DNA of 64,000 bases from Anaerorhabdus sp036636695 (GTDB taxonomy: Bacteria; Bacillota_I; Bacilli_A; Erysipelotrichales; Erysipelotrichaceae), in assembly GCF_036636695.1 (NCBI RefSeq), contig NZ_JAVWNW010000003.1, one strand, 5' to 3'. Each line of letters opens with the position of its first letter. Within the stretch, counting starts at the first letter, position 1. This document shows, in pieces, positions 56,378 through 64,000 of this stretch. A program made the translations under genes and the position numbers. The notes under the pieces were generated by a model. The model searched no databases and had not been told where the DNA came from. It saw nothing but the letters and a program-made list of their open reading frames with translations.

Positions 56378-56923
56378 ATGAACAAAGAGTTAGAGACTTG
56401 GAGTGAACAAATTTACAATGTCCATTTACCACGATGGGAAGAACTTCCAGATATGGATTTATATAAAGATCAAGTGATAACATTGATAGAAAAGTATGTT
56501 GGCACACTGATGACAGCAGAGGAAAAAATATTAACACCATCAATGATTAATAATTATGTAAAATGGAAAATGATTCCAGCACCCAACCGTAAGAAACAAT
56601 ATAATCGTGTTCACTTTGCTTATTTAATTGCGATTACAATACTTAAACAAGTAATGACAATCAAAGAAGTGAAAGAAGGAATTCTCTTTCAAGCGAAAGT
56701 AGTTGGAACACATAAAGCATACAATTTCTTTTGTGATGAACAAGAAAAGGCATTACGAATTATTATGTCCACAATTAATGCATCTAACAAATCAACAAGT
56801 TTTGATAAAAACATTGATGAAAATGATATTGCATTAAAGATGGCAACTATTGCATTTGCAGCAAAGTTGATTGCGTCTAAGAAAGTAAAACTTCAAGAAG
56901 ATAGTATACGAGGTGAAGTATGA
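56378..56923 (+). CDS. DUF1836 protein, probable regulator
   Basis: This 181-residue protein fits DUF1836, which has a MerR-like helix-turn-helix: TPSMINNYVKWKMIPAPNRKKQY (residues about 51-75) is the winged-helix region. It is the first gene of an operon with psuK and psuG and overlaps psuK by four bases, so it may regulate the operon. TTGAGG precedes the start. Confidence 0.75.
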   Translation: MNKELETWSEQIYNVHLPRWEELPDMDLYKDQVITLIEKYVGTLMTAEEKILTPSMINNYVKWKMIPAPNRKKQYNRVHFAYLIAITILKQVMTIKEVKEGILFQAKVVGTHKAYNFFCDEQEKALRIIMSTINASNKSTSFDKNIDENDIALKMATIAFAAKLIASKKVKLQEDSIRGEV

Positions 56924-57855
56924 GTAGGGTGTTTATTATAGGTGGAGCAAACATTGACATTTGTGGTGCAAGCCATGAAAAACTTCGTGCTTTTGATTCA
57001 AACCCAGGTGTAATTACAACCTCCTTTGGTGGAGTAGGTAGAAATATTGCAGAGAATTGTTGTCGTCTTGGACAAGAGGTTTACTTTGTTACTGTGTTTG
57101 CGGATGATTTATATGGCAAACAATTAAAAGCATATTGTGAAGAAGTTGGATTGAATTGTTCGCTTTCTAAAGTTGTTCATGGCGCAAGATCTTCTATTTA
57201 TTTGGCAATTCTTAATGAGAATAATGACATGCAACTTGCAATGAGTGATATGGATATTTTAAAAAACATGGATACAAATATGTTGATGCATGCCTTATCA
57301 CAAGTGAAAGAAGATGATTTATTAGTCATTGACACGAATTTAGAAAAGAAATATATTGATTTCATCTTAGCTAACGCAAATGCGCCAGTAGCGATTGATC
57401 CAATATCTACATTAAAGGCAGATAAGATTAAAGATGAGTTAGGTAGGTTCACAATTTTAAAACCAAATGTGTATGAATCAAAAGTATTCACAGGCATAGA
57501 AATTGTGGATAAGGAAACAGCAATTGCCACATTAGATGCTTATTTGAAGATGGGTGTTAAGGAACCTATTATCAGTATGGGTGAACGTGGTGTTATTGCA
57601 GCAAATAAAGATGAAAAGATTTGGGTTTCTCATAAAATGGTGGAAGTAACAAATGCAACAGGTGGAGGAGATGCTTTCCTTGCTGCATACTTAGTCGCAA
57701 GACTTAAAAATAAATCACTTTATGAAGCGGTTGAATTCGCTATTGCATCCGCGGTATGTACAGTGACATGTATTGAAACAGTAAATCCAGATTTGTGTGT
57801 TAAACTAGTGGAAGAAAAAATCCAAGAACTAGATATAGAAAGGGAATCATTATGA
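56920..57855 (+). CDS. psuK: Pseudouridine kinase (PfkB family)
   Basis: This 311-residue kinase begins with IIGGANIDICGASHEKLRAFDSNPG, has FGGVGRNIAENCCRLG and the signature ATGGGDAFLAAYL, in which GGGD replaces GAGD as in many PsuK enzymes. It should form pseudouridine-5'-phosphate. The assignment rests on the adjacent glycosidase gene. Confidence 0.88.
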   Translation: MSRVFIIGGANIDICGASHEKLRAFDSNPGVITTSFGGVGRNIAENCCRLGQEVYFVTVFADDLYGKQLKAYCEEVGLNCSLSKVVHGARSSIYLAILNENNDMQLAMSDMDILKNMDTNMLMHALSQVKEDDLLVIDTNLEKKYIDFILANANAPVAIDPISTLKADKIKDELGRFTILKPNVYESKVFTGIEIVDKETAIATLDAYLKMGVKEPIISMGERGVIAANKDEKIWVSHKMVEVTNATGGGDAFLAAYLVARLKNKSLYEAVEFAIASAVCTVTCIETVNPDLCVKLVEEKIQELDIERESL

Positions 57856-58763
57856 TGATCAGAGTAAATCCAGAAGTACAAAATGCATTAGATAACAATC
57901 AACCAGTTGTAGCACTTGAATCTACAATTATTTCTCATGGAATGCCATATCCGCAAAATGTAAAAACAGCACTTGCGGTTGAAGCAATCCTTCGTGAAAG
58001 AGGTGTAATACCAGCAACAATTGGTATTATTGATGGTGTAGGCGTAGTAGGAATGACACCGGAAGAAATAGAAGAATTTGGAAAAAGACAAGGAATTATT
58101 AAAGTTTCACGTCGTGACTTACCAGTAATTATGTCTAAAAAATTATGGGGTGCTACAACAGTAGCAACAACAATGATTTTTGCGGCAAAGGCTGGAATTG
58201 AAGTATTTGTAACAGGAGGTATCGGGGGAGTTCACCGTGGTGCTCAAGAAACATTTGATATTTCCGCAGACTTACAAGAATTAGCACACACTAACGTTAG
58301 TGTTGTTTGTGCGGGTGCAAAAGCTATTCTTGATTTACCATTGACATTGGAATACTTAGAAACATTTGGAGTTCCAGTACTTGGTTATAAAACAGAAGAG
58401 CTTGCAGCATTCTATACTAGAACTTCAGGTTTAAAACTAGACTATAAAATGGATAGTGAAAAAGAAATTGCAGAAGCAATTGTAGCAAAACGTGAAATGG
58501 GATTAAATGGTGGCGTATTAATTGCAAATCCAATTCCAGAAGAATATGCTATGAATAAAGAAGAGATGGACAAAGCAATCAATGCAGCAATTGATGAAAT
58601 GAATAAAATGGGTGTACATGGAAAAGAATCAACACCATTCTTACTTGCAAAAATAAAAGAATTAACAGGTGGTAAGAGTTTAGATTCAAATATTCAATTA
58701 GTCTTCAATAATGCAAAAGTTGGAGCAGAGATTGCAAAAAAAATTTGTCTATTAAAGAGGTAA
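57852..58763 (+). CDS. psuG: Pseudouridine-5'-phosphate glycosidase
   Basis: This 303-residue enzyme splits pseudouridine-5'-phosphate into uracil and ribose-5-phosphate. Signatures are ALESTIISHGMPYPQN near the start, the GTGGIGGVHRGA-type segment VTGGIGGVHRGAQ and the NGGVLIANPIPEEYA region. The ATG at 57852 overlaps the psuK stop, and a second ATG follows directly. Confidence 0.95.
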   Translation: MMIRVNPEVQNALDNNQPVVALESTIISHGMPYPQNVKTALAVEAILRERGVIPATIGIIDGVGVVGMTPEEIEEFGKRQGIIKVSRRDLPVIMSKKLWGATTVATTMIFAAKAGIEVFVTGGIGGVHRGAQETFDISADLQELAHTNVSVVCAGAKAILDLPLTLEYLETFGVPVLGYKTEELAAFYTRTSGLKLDYKMDSEKEIAEAIVAKREMGLNGGVLIANPIPEEYAMNKEEMDKAINAAIDEMNKMGVHGKESTPFLLAKIKELTGGKSLDSNIQLVFNNAKVGAEIAKKICLLKR

Positions 58764-58767
58764 TTTT

Positions 58768-59253
58768 ATGTATGATGTATGTGTTCAATTATTACACCAA
58801 AGAGGTGTAGAATTAAGAGATATTGCGGAATGTTCTGTAATGCTACAAAAGCAATATTTTCCAGATTTATTGATTGATGATGTAATAGAAGATGTTAAAC
58901 AAGTTTTATGCAAAAGAGAAGTTCAACATGCCGTAATAACAGGAATTAATTTAGATATTATGGCAGACAAGGGATGCTTAGAATCAAAAGAGCTAGAAGA
59001 TATACTTTTAAAAGATTATTCGCTCTATGGTGTTGACGAAGTTCTAGCTTATGGTATATGTAATATATATGGTTCTATTGCATTAACAAATTATGGTTAC
59101 ATTGATCGTGTAAAACCAGGGATTATTGGTCTATTAAATGAACATAATGGTAAACAATGTAATACATTTTTAGATGATATCGTTGGAGCCATTGCTGCAA
59201 GTGCTGCAAGTAGAATAGCTCATTCAAAGGAAAAAGGGGATTGCTGTGAATAA
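58768..59253 (+). CDS. pgpA: Phosphatidylglycerophosphatase A-like protein
   Basis: This 161-residue protein resembles the PgpA/YutG family: KREVQHAVITGINLD, the YGVDEVLAYGICNIYGSIALTNYGY-type region and a C-terminal DDIVGAIAASAASR. PgpA dephosphorylates phosphatidylglycerophosphate, but these short Gram-positive forms lack clear membrane helices. It lies 4 bases after psuG and overlaps the next gene by 8 bases. Confidence 0.75.
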   Translation: MYDVCVQLLHQRGVELRDIAECSVMLQKQYFPDLLIDDVIEDVKQVLCKREVQHAVITGINLDIMADKGCLESKELEDILLKDYSLYGVDEVLAYGICNIYGSIALTNYGYIDRVKPGIIGLLNEHNGKQCNTFLDDIVGAIAASAASRIAHSKEKGDCCE

Positions 59254-60058
59254 TAAACGACCTATCACATCAGTAAGTACAAAAAAAGAAATTATGGCTA
59301 AGTTAATAGAATTAGGTGTAAAACCAGGAATGATTCTAGAAGTACATAGCTCACTTTCTTCTTTTGGATTTGTCGTTGGAGGTGCACAATCAGTGGTTGA
59401 TGCACTTATAGATGTTGTCGGATATAGTGGCACTATTTTAATGCCATTACATTGTAGTGATAACACCGAACCAACTTTTTGGGTGAATCCCCCATGTGAT
59501 TGTGGGTTAGCTCAAGTCATTCGTGAAAACATGCCTGCTTATCATAAAAAGGAAATGGATACACGGTATATGGGACAAATTGTTGAGAATTTAAGACGAC
59601 GTGATGGGGCAGTTATATCAAATCATCCTAATAGTGCTTATGTAGCATGGGGAAAATATGCTAAATTGTTATGCAATCGGCACTCCCTACATTTTTCACT
59701 TTCGGAGGAATCACCAACAGCACGTCTATATGAACTAAAAGGATACGTTTTACTTTTAGGAGTTGGATTTGATAATTGTACGTTACTACATTTAGCGGAA
59801 TATCGTTCAGATTGTCGCCCTATTTTACTACAAGGTGCTGCTGTTGAAATTGAAGGTAGACGGGTATGGAAAAAGTACTTGGATATTGATGTGAATAGTG
59901 ATGAATTTCCAGCGATTGAAATTGAGTTAAAAGGTAAAGGTGCAATTAGAAGTACTAAGATAGGTAATTGTGATGCAAAACTTTTCCGCGCGGATGTTGC
60001 AATCGATGAAGCAGTACGTTATTTTGAGTCTCGCAATACTTATGAATATTATCGTTAA
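59246..60058 (+). CDS. AAC(3)/YokD-like acetyltransferase
   Basis: This 270-residue protein belongs to the aminoglycoside N3-acetyltransferase fold family, with LEVHSSLSSFGFVVGGAQSV near residue 32 and NHPNSAYVAWGKYA near residue 130. Many members do not act on antibiotics. GTG is the start codon, and it overlaps the PgpA-like gene. Its position in the pseudouridine operon gives no hint of the substrate. Confidence 0.78.
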   Translation: MNNKRPITSVSTKKEIMAKLIELGVKPGMILEVHSSLSSFGFVVGGAQSVVDALIDVVGYSGTILMPLHCSDNTEPTFWVNPPCDCGLAQVIRENMPAYHKKEMDTRYMGQIVENLRRRDGAVISNHPNSAYVAWGKYAKLLCNRHSLHFSLSEESPTARLYELKGYVLLLGVGFDNCTLLHLAEYRSDCRPILLQGAAVEIEGRRVWKKYLDIDVNSDEFPAIEIELKGKGAIRSTKIGNCDAKLFRADVAIDEAVRYFESRNTYEYYR

Positions 60059-60084
60059 AGATAGATAATCATCTATCTTTTTCT
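60057..60084 (+). terminator. Intrinsic terminator of the psu operon
   Basis: AAAGATAGAT pairs with ATCTATCTTT around AATC and is followed by TTCT. Confidence 0.78.
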
Positions 60085-60101
60085 ATAGGAAGGTGAATAG
60101 T

Positions 60102-60713
60102 ATGAAAAAAACAGCTGTACTAGTATTTGAGGGATTTTGTAATTATGAAATTTCGGTATTATTAGAAATGTTAGTGTTGAATGAGAAACCAGTAACTTTT
60201 GTAGCGAACAGACTCAGTATGATTCGTTGTGAAGAAGGGATGCAAGTTATGCCTGATTGCACTTTGGATGATATGGTCTTGGAGGATTATGATTCATTAG
60301 TCATTTCAGGAAGTTTTGCGGAAGGTTTATATTATAATTTTAAAGATGAAAAATTAATGGAAGTGATAGAACAATTTGAAAAACAAGGAAAACTTATTGC
60401 GGCAATTTCGTCAGCACCTATGATATTGTGCAAAGCGAATATTATGAGGGATAGAAAATTTCAAGCTGGTGTCGATAAATCTTGGTTCTTAGAAGATATG
60501 AATATGCTTTTACATGAAGAGCAAATGAAATATTTGATAGATGTTCCTGAAATGAAGAAGATGCGTGAAAATGGAAATAGTGTTGATGATTTTATGATGG
60601 AGAATAAAGTTTTAACAGCCTATGGATGGAAGTATCGTGAATGGGCAGCAGCTTTCATAGAGTACTTTGGATTAAATCCTTATCGTACCTCTTTTGGACT
60701 TGATGCAAAATAG
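60102..60713 (+). CDS. DJ-1/PfpI-like protein with Ser in place of the nucleophile Cys
   Basis: This 203-residue protein has a DJ-1/PfpI fold: VLVFEGFCNYEISVLLEML at the start and SLVISGSFAEG in the middle. The nucleophile elbow reads AAISSAP (S103, S104), where the family has AIC; C110 is seven residues further on. The normal cysteine chemistry is therefore unlikely. ATG 60102 follows AGGAAGG. Confidence 0.8.
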   Translation: MKKTAVLVFEGFCNYEISVLLEMLVLNEKPVTFVANRLSMIRCEEGMQVMPDCTLDDMVLEDYDSLVISGSFAEGLYYNFKDEKLMEVIEQFEKQGKLIAAISSAPMILCKANIMRDRKFQAGVDKSWFLEDMNMLLHEEQMKYLIDVPEMKKMRENGNSVDDFMMENKVLTAYGWKYREWAAAFIEYFGLNPYRTSFGLDAK

Positions 60714-60728
60714 AAACGGAAATTAAAA

Positions 60729-60772
60729 TGAAGCTTATTTCCAATTGTGTATGGAATAAGCTTCACTTATTT
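60729..60772 (+). terminator. Terminator for the DJ-1-like gene inside the fRMsr coding end
   Basis: TGAAGCTTATTTCCA pairs with TGGAATAAGCTTCA with one bulge and an 8-base loop, then CTTATTTTTTT. The stem and T run lie within the last codons of the minus-strand fRMsr gene. Confidence 0.75.
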
Positions 60773-61196
60773 TTTTGCATATAGCTTCAAAACACGATGC
60801 ATCTTGAAGTGTAAATCGTTCTAATATAGGCGAATCAATGTCAAGCACTGCAATTACTTGGTCATTTAAGAAAATAGGAATAACTAATTCACTTTCTGAA
60901 GCACTGTCGCATGCAATGTGTCCTGCAAATGTATGAACATTAGGAATAAGTTGTGTTTGTTTTGTTGCGACAGCTGTTCCGCATACACCTTTTCCAATTT
61001 TTAAATGTGTGCAAGCAACTTTACCTTGAAAAGGTCCTAATATTAATTCGTCATTGTCAATAAAGTAAAATCCTACCCAATTGATTGTATCCATATTTTG
61101 ATTGATACATGCAGTTACATTTGATAAAGCGGCAATTTTATTTTTTTCTTCAAGTAATCCTTGAACTTGTGCGATTAATAATTCATAGTTGGTCAT
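60735..61196 (-). CDS. Free methionine-R-sulfoxide reductase (GAF domain)
   Basis: This 153-residue fRMsr-type GAF protein repairs free methionine sulfoxide. It has NWVGFYFI, GPFQGKVACTHLKIGKGVCGTA and GHIACDSASESELVIPI, with the three cysteines expected for catalysis. ATG 61196 follows AAAGGAG; the extra 8-codon extension is not supported. Confidence 0.88.
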   Translation of the reverse strand: MTNYELLIAQVQGLLEEKNKIAALSNVTACINQNMDTINWVGFYFIDNDELILGPFQGKVACTHLKIGKGVCGTAVATKQTQLIPNVHTFAGHIACDSASESELVIPIFLNDQVIAVLDIDSPILERFTLQDASCFEAICKKISEAYSIHNWK

Positions 61197-61218
61197 ATGA
61201 AATTCTCCTTTATTTAAC

Positions 61219-61248
61219 ATTGTATCACATTCCGAAGCATGGTATAAT
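61219..61248. promoter_or_regulatory. Overlapping divergent promoters for thiT and fRMsr
   Basis: For thiT, TTGTAT (61220-61225) and TATAAT (61243-61248) are 17 bases apart with a TG extension. On the minus strand TGATACAAT (-10 core 61224-61219) is an extended -10 for fRMsr and overlaps the thiT -35, so the two promoters should compete for polymerase. Confidence 0.65.
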
Positions 61249-61256
61249 GCATTCGT

Positions 61257-61324
61257 GAACAGGGGTGCACATTGTGCTGAGAAATAACCCTTATCACCTG
61301 ATCTAGTTAATACTAGCGTAGGGA
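61257..61324 (+). ncRNA. TPP riboswitch
   Basis: The thi-box core is recognisable: GGGGTGC, GCTGAGA, ACCTGATCTAG and the P3-side ACTAGCGTAGGGA. It sits upstream of the thiamine transporter, as expected. Thiamine pyrophosphate binding should repress thiT. Confidence 0.93.
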
Positions 61325-61343
61325 GTTCTTATTTTTATCCTTA

Positions 61344-61371
61344 CGCCTCAAACTTATGGAGGTGTTTTTTT
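61344..61371 (+). terminator. Riboswitch terminator containing the thiT ribosome binding site
   Basis: CGCCTC (61344-61349) pairs with GAGGTG (61359-61364) and is followed by seven T and then the ATG. The same GGAGGTG that forms the 3' arm is the ribosome binding site, so ligand could block both transcription and translation. Confidence 0.7.
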
Positions 61372-61935
61372 ATGAAAATTAACGTTAAAGATCTTAGTTT
61401 TATGGCGCTTTATGTGGCGCTATCACTTGTATTGGCTTATGTAAGTGAAATGGTTCCATTTTTAAAAATGCCTAGTGGTGGAAGTATTGAATTGTCTTTG
61501 ATTGCAGTTTATGCAGCTTCTTATCATTTGGGATGGAAGAAGGGCTTAGCAGTTGGATTGTTGTGGTGGTTTGTTTCCTTGCTGTTTGGTATGGGAACTT
61601 GGTATCTAAATCCAATTCAATATAGTTTAGACTATATTATTCCAGCAGCAGTTTGTGGAATGGCTAGCTTATTCCCAAGAATTGGAAAGATTTCAAATGT
61701 CTACGTAGGTATGTTGATTACAATGAGTATTCGTTTTATTGCACAAGTGATTTCAGGCGTTTATTATTGGCCAGCTAATGAAGTAGCTGGAAGTATGGGG
61801 GCATGGGTTTACTCACTTAGTTATAACTTTGGTTATAATTTTGTGACGCTAATTATTGCGGCAATAATAATTCCGATTTTGATTAAGAGATTGAATTCTG
61901 ATCGTTTCAAATTTGTAGGAGTTAGAGAGAGCTAA
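61372..61935 (+). CDS. thiT: Energy-coupling-factor thiamine transporter substrate subunit
   Basis: This 187-residue, roughly six-helix membrane protein is the S component of an ECF transporter that takes up thiamine. The LGWKKGLAVGLLWW and WYLNPIQYSLDYIIP segments and the thi-riboswitch support ThiT. The ECF energising module (EcfA, EcfT) is not in this window. Confidence 0.9.
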   Translation: MKINVKDLSFMALYVALSLVLAYVSEMVPFLKMPSGGSIELSLIAVYAASYHLGWKKGLAVGLLWWFVSLLFGMGTWYLNPIQYSLDYIIPAAVCGMASLFPRIGKISNVYVGMLITMSIRFIAQVISGVYYWPANEVAGSMGAWVYSLSYNFGYNFVTLIIAAIIIPILIKRLNSDRFKFVGVRES

Positions 61936-61952
61936 ATTTTAGCTCTTTTTTC
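61928..61952 (+). terminator. Intrinsic terminator after thiT
   Basis: AGAGCT pairs with AGCTCT (with further A-T pairs inside) and runs into TTTTTCTTTTT; it overlaps the end of thiT. Confidence 0.75.
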
Positions 61953-61987
61953 TTTTTATGGAAAACTTTAAACAATATAAAGTTATG

Positions 61988-61996
61988 TGTTATAAT
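61988..61996 (+). promoter_or_regulatory. Extended -10 promoter
   Basis: TGTTATAAT lies about 50 bases upstream of the UPF0374 gene; the -35 region is weak. Confidence 0.45.
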
Positions 61997-62045
61997 AGAC
62001 ACGGCTTTTTATTATAGAACTAAATGATTGGAAAGGGGAGTGTAC

Positions 62046-62576
62046 ATGTTACCTGAAGTAGGTTCAATGGTGTATATTCAAAGTTTCAAACATGATGGTT
62101 CTTTACATCGCACATGGGCTAAAGGGTTCGTGATTGAAGCGAGTGATCAACAAATTGTTGCAGTTACAAATAAGACTTGGGTAACAGAGGCAGATGGGCG
62201 TAAATGGTTTACGCGTGAGCCTGCAATTTGTTTCTTTTATCCAGATTGTTGGTTTAATATCATTACTATGATTCGTAAAACAGGTATTTATTACTATTGT
62301 AATTTAGCATCACCCAGTTTATATGATGGTGAAGCGATTAAAAACATTGATTATGATTTAGATATTAAACTTTATCCAAATGGCGAATATGAAATTTTAG
62401 ATGAAGATGAATATCAAGAACATGGGCATGAGATGAATTATCCAAATGATATTAAAATGATTGTGGAAACGCAAATGCAAGAATTGATTCGTCGAATCAA
62501 AGAGATGGAAGATCCATTTAATGATGAAACTATTAACAAGTATTATAAGATTTATCAAAAAATGTACAAGCGTTAA
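62046..62576 (+). CDS. UPF0374/DUF402 nucleoside phosphatase-like protein
   Basis: This 176-residue soluble protein matches the DUF402/UPF0374 family, described as nucleoside tri- and diphosphatases: VYIQSFKHDGSLHRTWAKGF, TREPAICFFYPDCWFN and DYDLDIKLYPNGEYEILDEDEY. ATG 62046 follows AAGGGGAG; the frame reaches back to a TTG without need. Confidence 0.83.
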   Translation: MLPEVGSMVYIQSFKHDGSLHRTWAKGFVIEASDQQIVAVTNKTWVTEADGRKWFTREPAICFFYPDCWFNIITMIRKTGIYYYCNLASPSLYDGEAIKNIDYDLDIKLYPNGEYEILDEDEYQEHGHEMNYPNDIKMIVETQMQELIRRIKEMEDPFNDETINKYYKIYQKMYKR

Positions 62577-62605
62577 AAAGTATGAGATATCTCATACTTT
62601 TTTTC
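62575..62605 (+). terminator. Strong intrinsic terminator
   Basis: AAAAAGTATGAG pairs perfectly with CTCATACTTTTT around ATAT, then TTTC. Confidence 0.85.
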
Positions 62606-62666
62606 AACTTGTCTAGCGAGAGAAGTTTGGTGTATGATGTTCCTAGACTTTGCGGAGGATTTTAGA

Positions 62667-63827
62667 ATGTCGTCAAATTTATACTATTTGGAAGTCAATA
62701 TCATTGCACTTATCGTTTTAGGCATTCTTTATAATAATGAAAGAAAAAAGCTAGCGAGAACGGTTGAACAAAAAGCGTTCAATCTTATTATTGTTAGTGT
62801 GATTATGGTTGTTGCAATGGATACAATTATGTGGGTTGTGAATGGACATGATTTTATAGGTGCATTTGCATTCAATTGGATTGCGTCGACTGTTTATTAT
62901 TTTTTTAATTGCTTTGTGCCTTTTAGTTGGTTTTTCTATGTCGTTGTTTATTGCAATTTGTATCAACGCTATTTTGAAACTAAAAGGAAGTATATTTTAA
63001 TTCTGCCACTGTTTATTAACACAGTAATGGCTATAATCAATTATTTCACGCACTGGATGTTTTATATAGATGAAGCAAATATGTATGTACGTGGAGATTT
63101 ATTTATCATTCCTTCAGTTTTGGCACTTCTTTATTTACTGCTTGCAGCATGTGTAATATTTAGAAAATATAAAGTGGTGGTTGGCGAAGAAGAAAGAGGA
63201 AAGATGAAAACGATGATGACATTTATGGTACTTCCTATTTTGGGTGCAATTGTTCAAATAGAAGTATATGGAGTGTCTCTTATATGGATAGGTGCGACCT
63301 TATCTATATTGATGGTTTTTATCAATATTCAAAATAGTCAAATTACTACCGATATGTTAACTGGATTAAACAATAGATATCAATTTAATCGTTATCTTAA
63401 TAAAGTATTTCTTATAGAGAATGAAAGAGAAGATGATGGACTTATATTGATAGATGTAAATAAGTTTAAAACTATCAATGATATATATGGACATTTGGTT
63501 GGTGATGAAGCACTGATTAAGACAAGTATAATATTAAAAGATTGTTGCAATAAACATAAAAGTTTTCTAGCTCGATATGGTGGTGATGAATTTATCATTG
63601 TATGTAAAGATAAAGATCATCAAGAACTCATTTATCTTATTAATGAGAAGATAACGGAGTTCAATGATATGAATAAAGAAGTGTTCAAATTATCACTGAG
63701 TATTGGGTATGCTGCATTTAAAGATCCAATGGTTAAAACGATTGATGAATTGGTTGCCCATGCAGATAGAGAAATGTATGTTAATAAAAAGAATTATCAA
63801 GAACAAATGAAGTTGGATTTGAAGTGA
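62667..63827 (+). CDS. Membrane diguanylate cyclase (GGDEF)
   Basis: This 386-residue protein has about six or seven N-terminal helices (about residues 5-205) and a C-terminal GGDEF domain (about 215-380). The active-site motif is intact in ARYGGDEFIIV, preceded by VNKFKTINDIYGHLVGDEAL. The inhibitory RxxD site is absent; the corresponding segment reads KSFL. It should make cyclic di-GMP in response to a membrane signal. ATG 62667 is 8 bases after CGGAGG; upstream in-frame ATGs lack a site. Confidence 0.82.
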   Translation: MSSNLYYLEVNIIALIVLGILYNNERKKLARTVEQKAFNLIIVSVIMVVAMDTIMWVVNGHDFIGAFAFNWIASTVYYFFNCFVPFSWFFYVVVYCNLYQRYFETKRKYILILPLFINTVMAIINYFTHWMFYIDEANMYVRGDLFIIPSVLALLYLLLAACVIFRKYKVVVGEEERGKMKTMMTFMVLPILGAIVQIEVYGVSLIWIGATLSILMVFINIQNSQITTDMLTGLNNRYQFNRYLNKVFLIENEREDDGLILIDVNKFKTINDIYGHLVGDEALIKTSIILKDCCNKHKSFLARYGGDEFIIVCKDKDHQELIYLINEKITEFNDMNKEVFKLSLSIGYAAFKDPMVKTIDELVAHADREMYVNKKNYQEQMKLDLK

Positions 63828-63894
63828 TTTAAAGGCTTATTTAAAGGGATGTATACAGTTAATGAAAAAAGTTTAAAAAAAGTTCAAAAACTTG

Positions 63895-64000
63895 TTGACA
63901 GTATATATACCATTTGATATTATAGTAAGGCACCTTGGGTGTGAATGATCTTTGAAAACTGAATAGGAAATTAAACAACGAACGTCAAAAAAAGGATAAG
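63895..64000 (+). promoter_or_regulatory. Strong promoter and leader of a probable rRNA operon
   Basis: TTGACA (63895-63900) and TATTAT (63918-63923) are 17 bases apart with a TG extension, and A/T tracts upstream resemble an UP element. The transcribed leader contains TTTGAAAACTGAATAG, typical of sequence before 16S genes in Bacillota. The 16S gene itself would begin beyond the window. Confidence 0.7.

Noticed and set aside
59246..60058. Aminoglycoside resistance gene
   Set aside because: The fold is AAC(3)-like, but the gene sits in a housekeeping operon and resembles YokD-type members with no shown resistance. I do not claim antibiotic resistance.
1..64000. CRISPR array, IS element, prophage or tRNA gene
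   Set aside because: I saw no spaced repeats, transposase, integrase, phage structural gene or cloverleaf with conserved T-loop in this window; a tRNA or repeat scan would be decisive.

Overview
The window looks like the chromosome of a low-GC, Gram-positive Bacillota, probably an Erysipelotrichia-like relative. The reasons are the AT-rich sequence, AGGAGG-type ribosome binding sites, a GatCAB amidotransferase, a T-box in front of pheST, a TPP riboswitch in front of thiT, [FeFe] hydrogenases and no outer-membrane functions. The lineage is inferred from gene content only. I saw no rRNA or tRNA gene, CRISPR array, insertion sequence or phage. The right edge carries a strong promoter and a leader typical of an rRNA operon that would begin just outside.

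Layout. Positions 1-5305 are a sucrose operon: PTS EIIBCA, GH32 sucrose-6-phosphate hydrolase, LacI-type regulator and fructokinase. Positions 5306-10309 are a hydrogen module. A 426-base leader holds an 8-codon ORF and an attenuator-like hairpin. It is followed by a group-B-like [FeFe] hydrogenase, a thioredoxin-like [2Fe-2S] ferredoxin, a hydrogenase-PAS sensor-like protein and a SpoIIE/PP2C phosphatase. Positions 10398-18422 hold a DUF1349/peptidase T/hexose kinase operon, thioredoxin-fold proteins, cardiolipin synthase, an amidase and a split ThrE-type exporter.

Positions 18501-25503 are a compact Tad-like (type IVc) pilus locus: a 49-residue Flp-like pilin without a normal leader peptide, a bitopic protein, CpaB/SAF protein, TadA ATPase, TadB-like and TadC-like membrane proteins, a TadE-like pseudopilin and an 874-residue secreted protein. 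No prepilin peptidase or TadZ is present. This is the most interesting system in the window.

Positions 25515-29302 are T-box-controlled pheST. Next, on the minus strand, come a nitroreductase/ArsR/flavodoxin-ferredoxin operon and a pair of large membrane proteins that include a PMT-type glycosyltransferase. The stretch from 35.7 to 51.2 kb is mostly housekeeping: patatin, VanY-like carboxypeptidase, RluA, rRNA methyltransferases, PcrA, LigA, GatCAB and a HAD phosphatase. The stretch from 51.4 to 54.3 kb holds poorly characterised proteins, including a DUF2798 membrane gene whose leader contains an immediate terminator hairpin. The remainder holds lactate dehydrogenase, sugar or nucleoside kinases, a pseudouridine catabolism operon (psuK, psuG) with a DUF1836 regulator, PgpA- and AAC(3)-like genes, a DJ-1-like protein lacking its cysteine, fRMsr, thiT, a UPF0374 phosphatase and a GGDEF protein.

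Family names come from motif recognition by eye. No database search was run.
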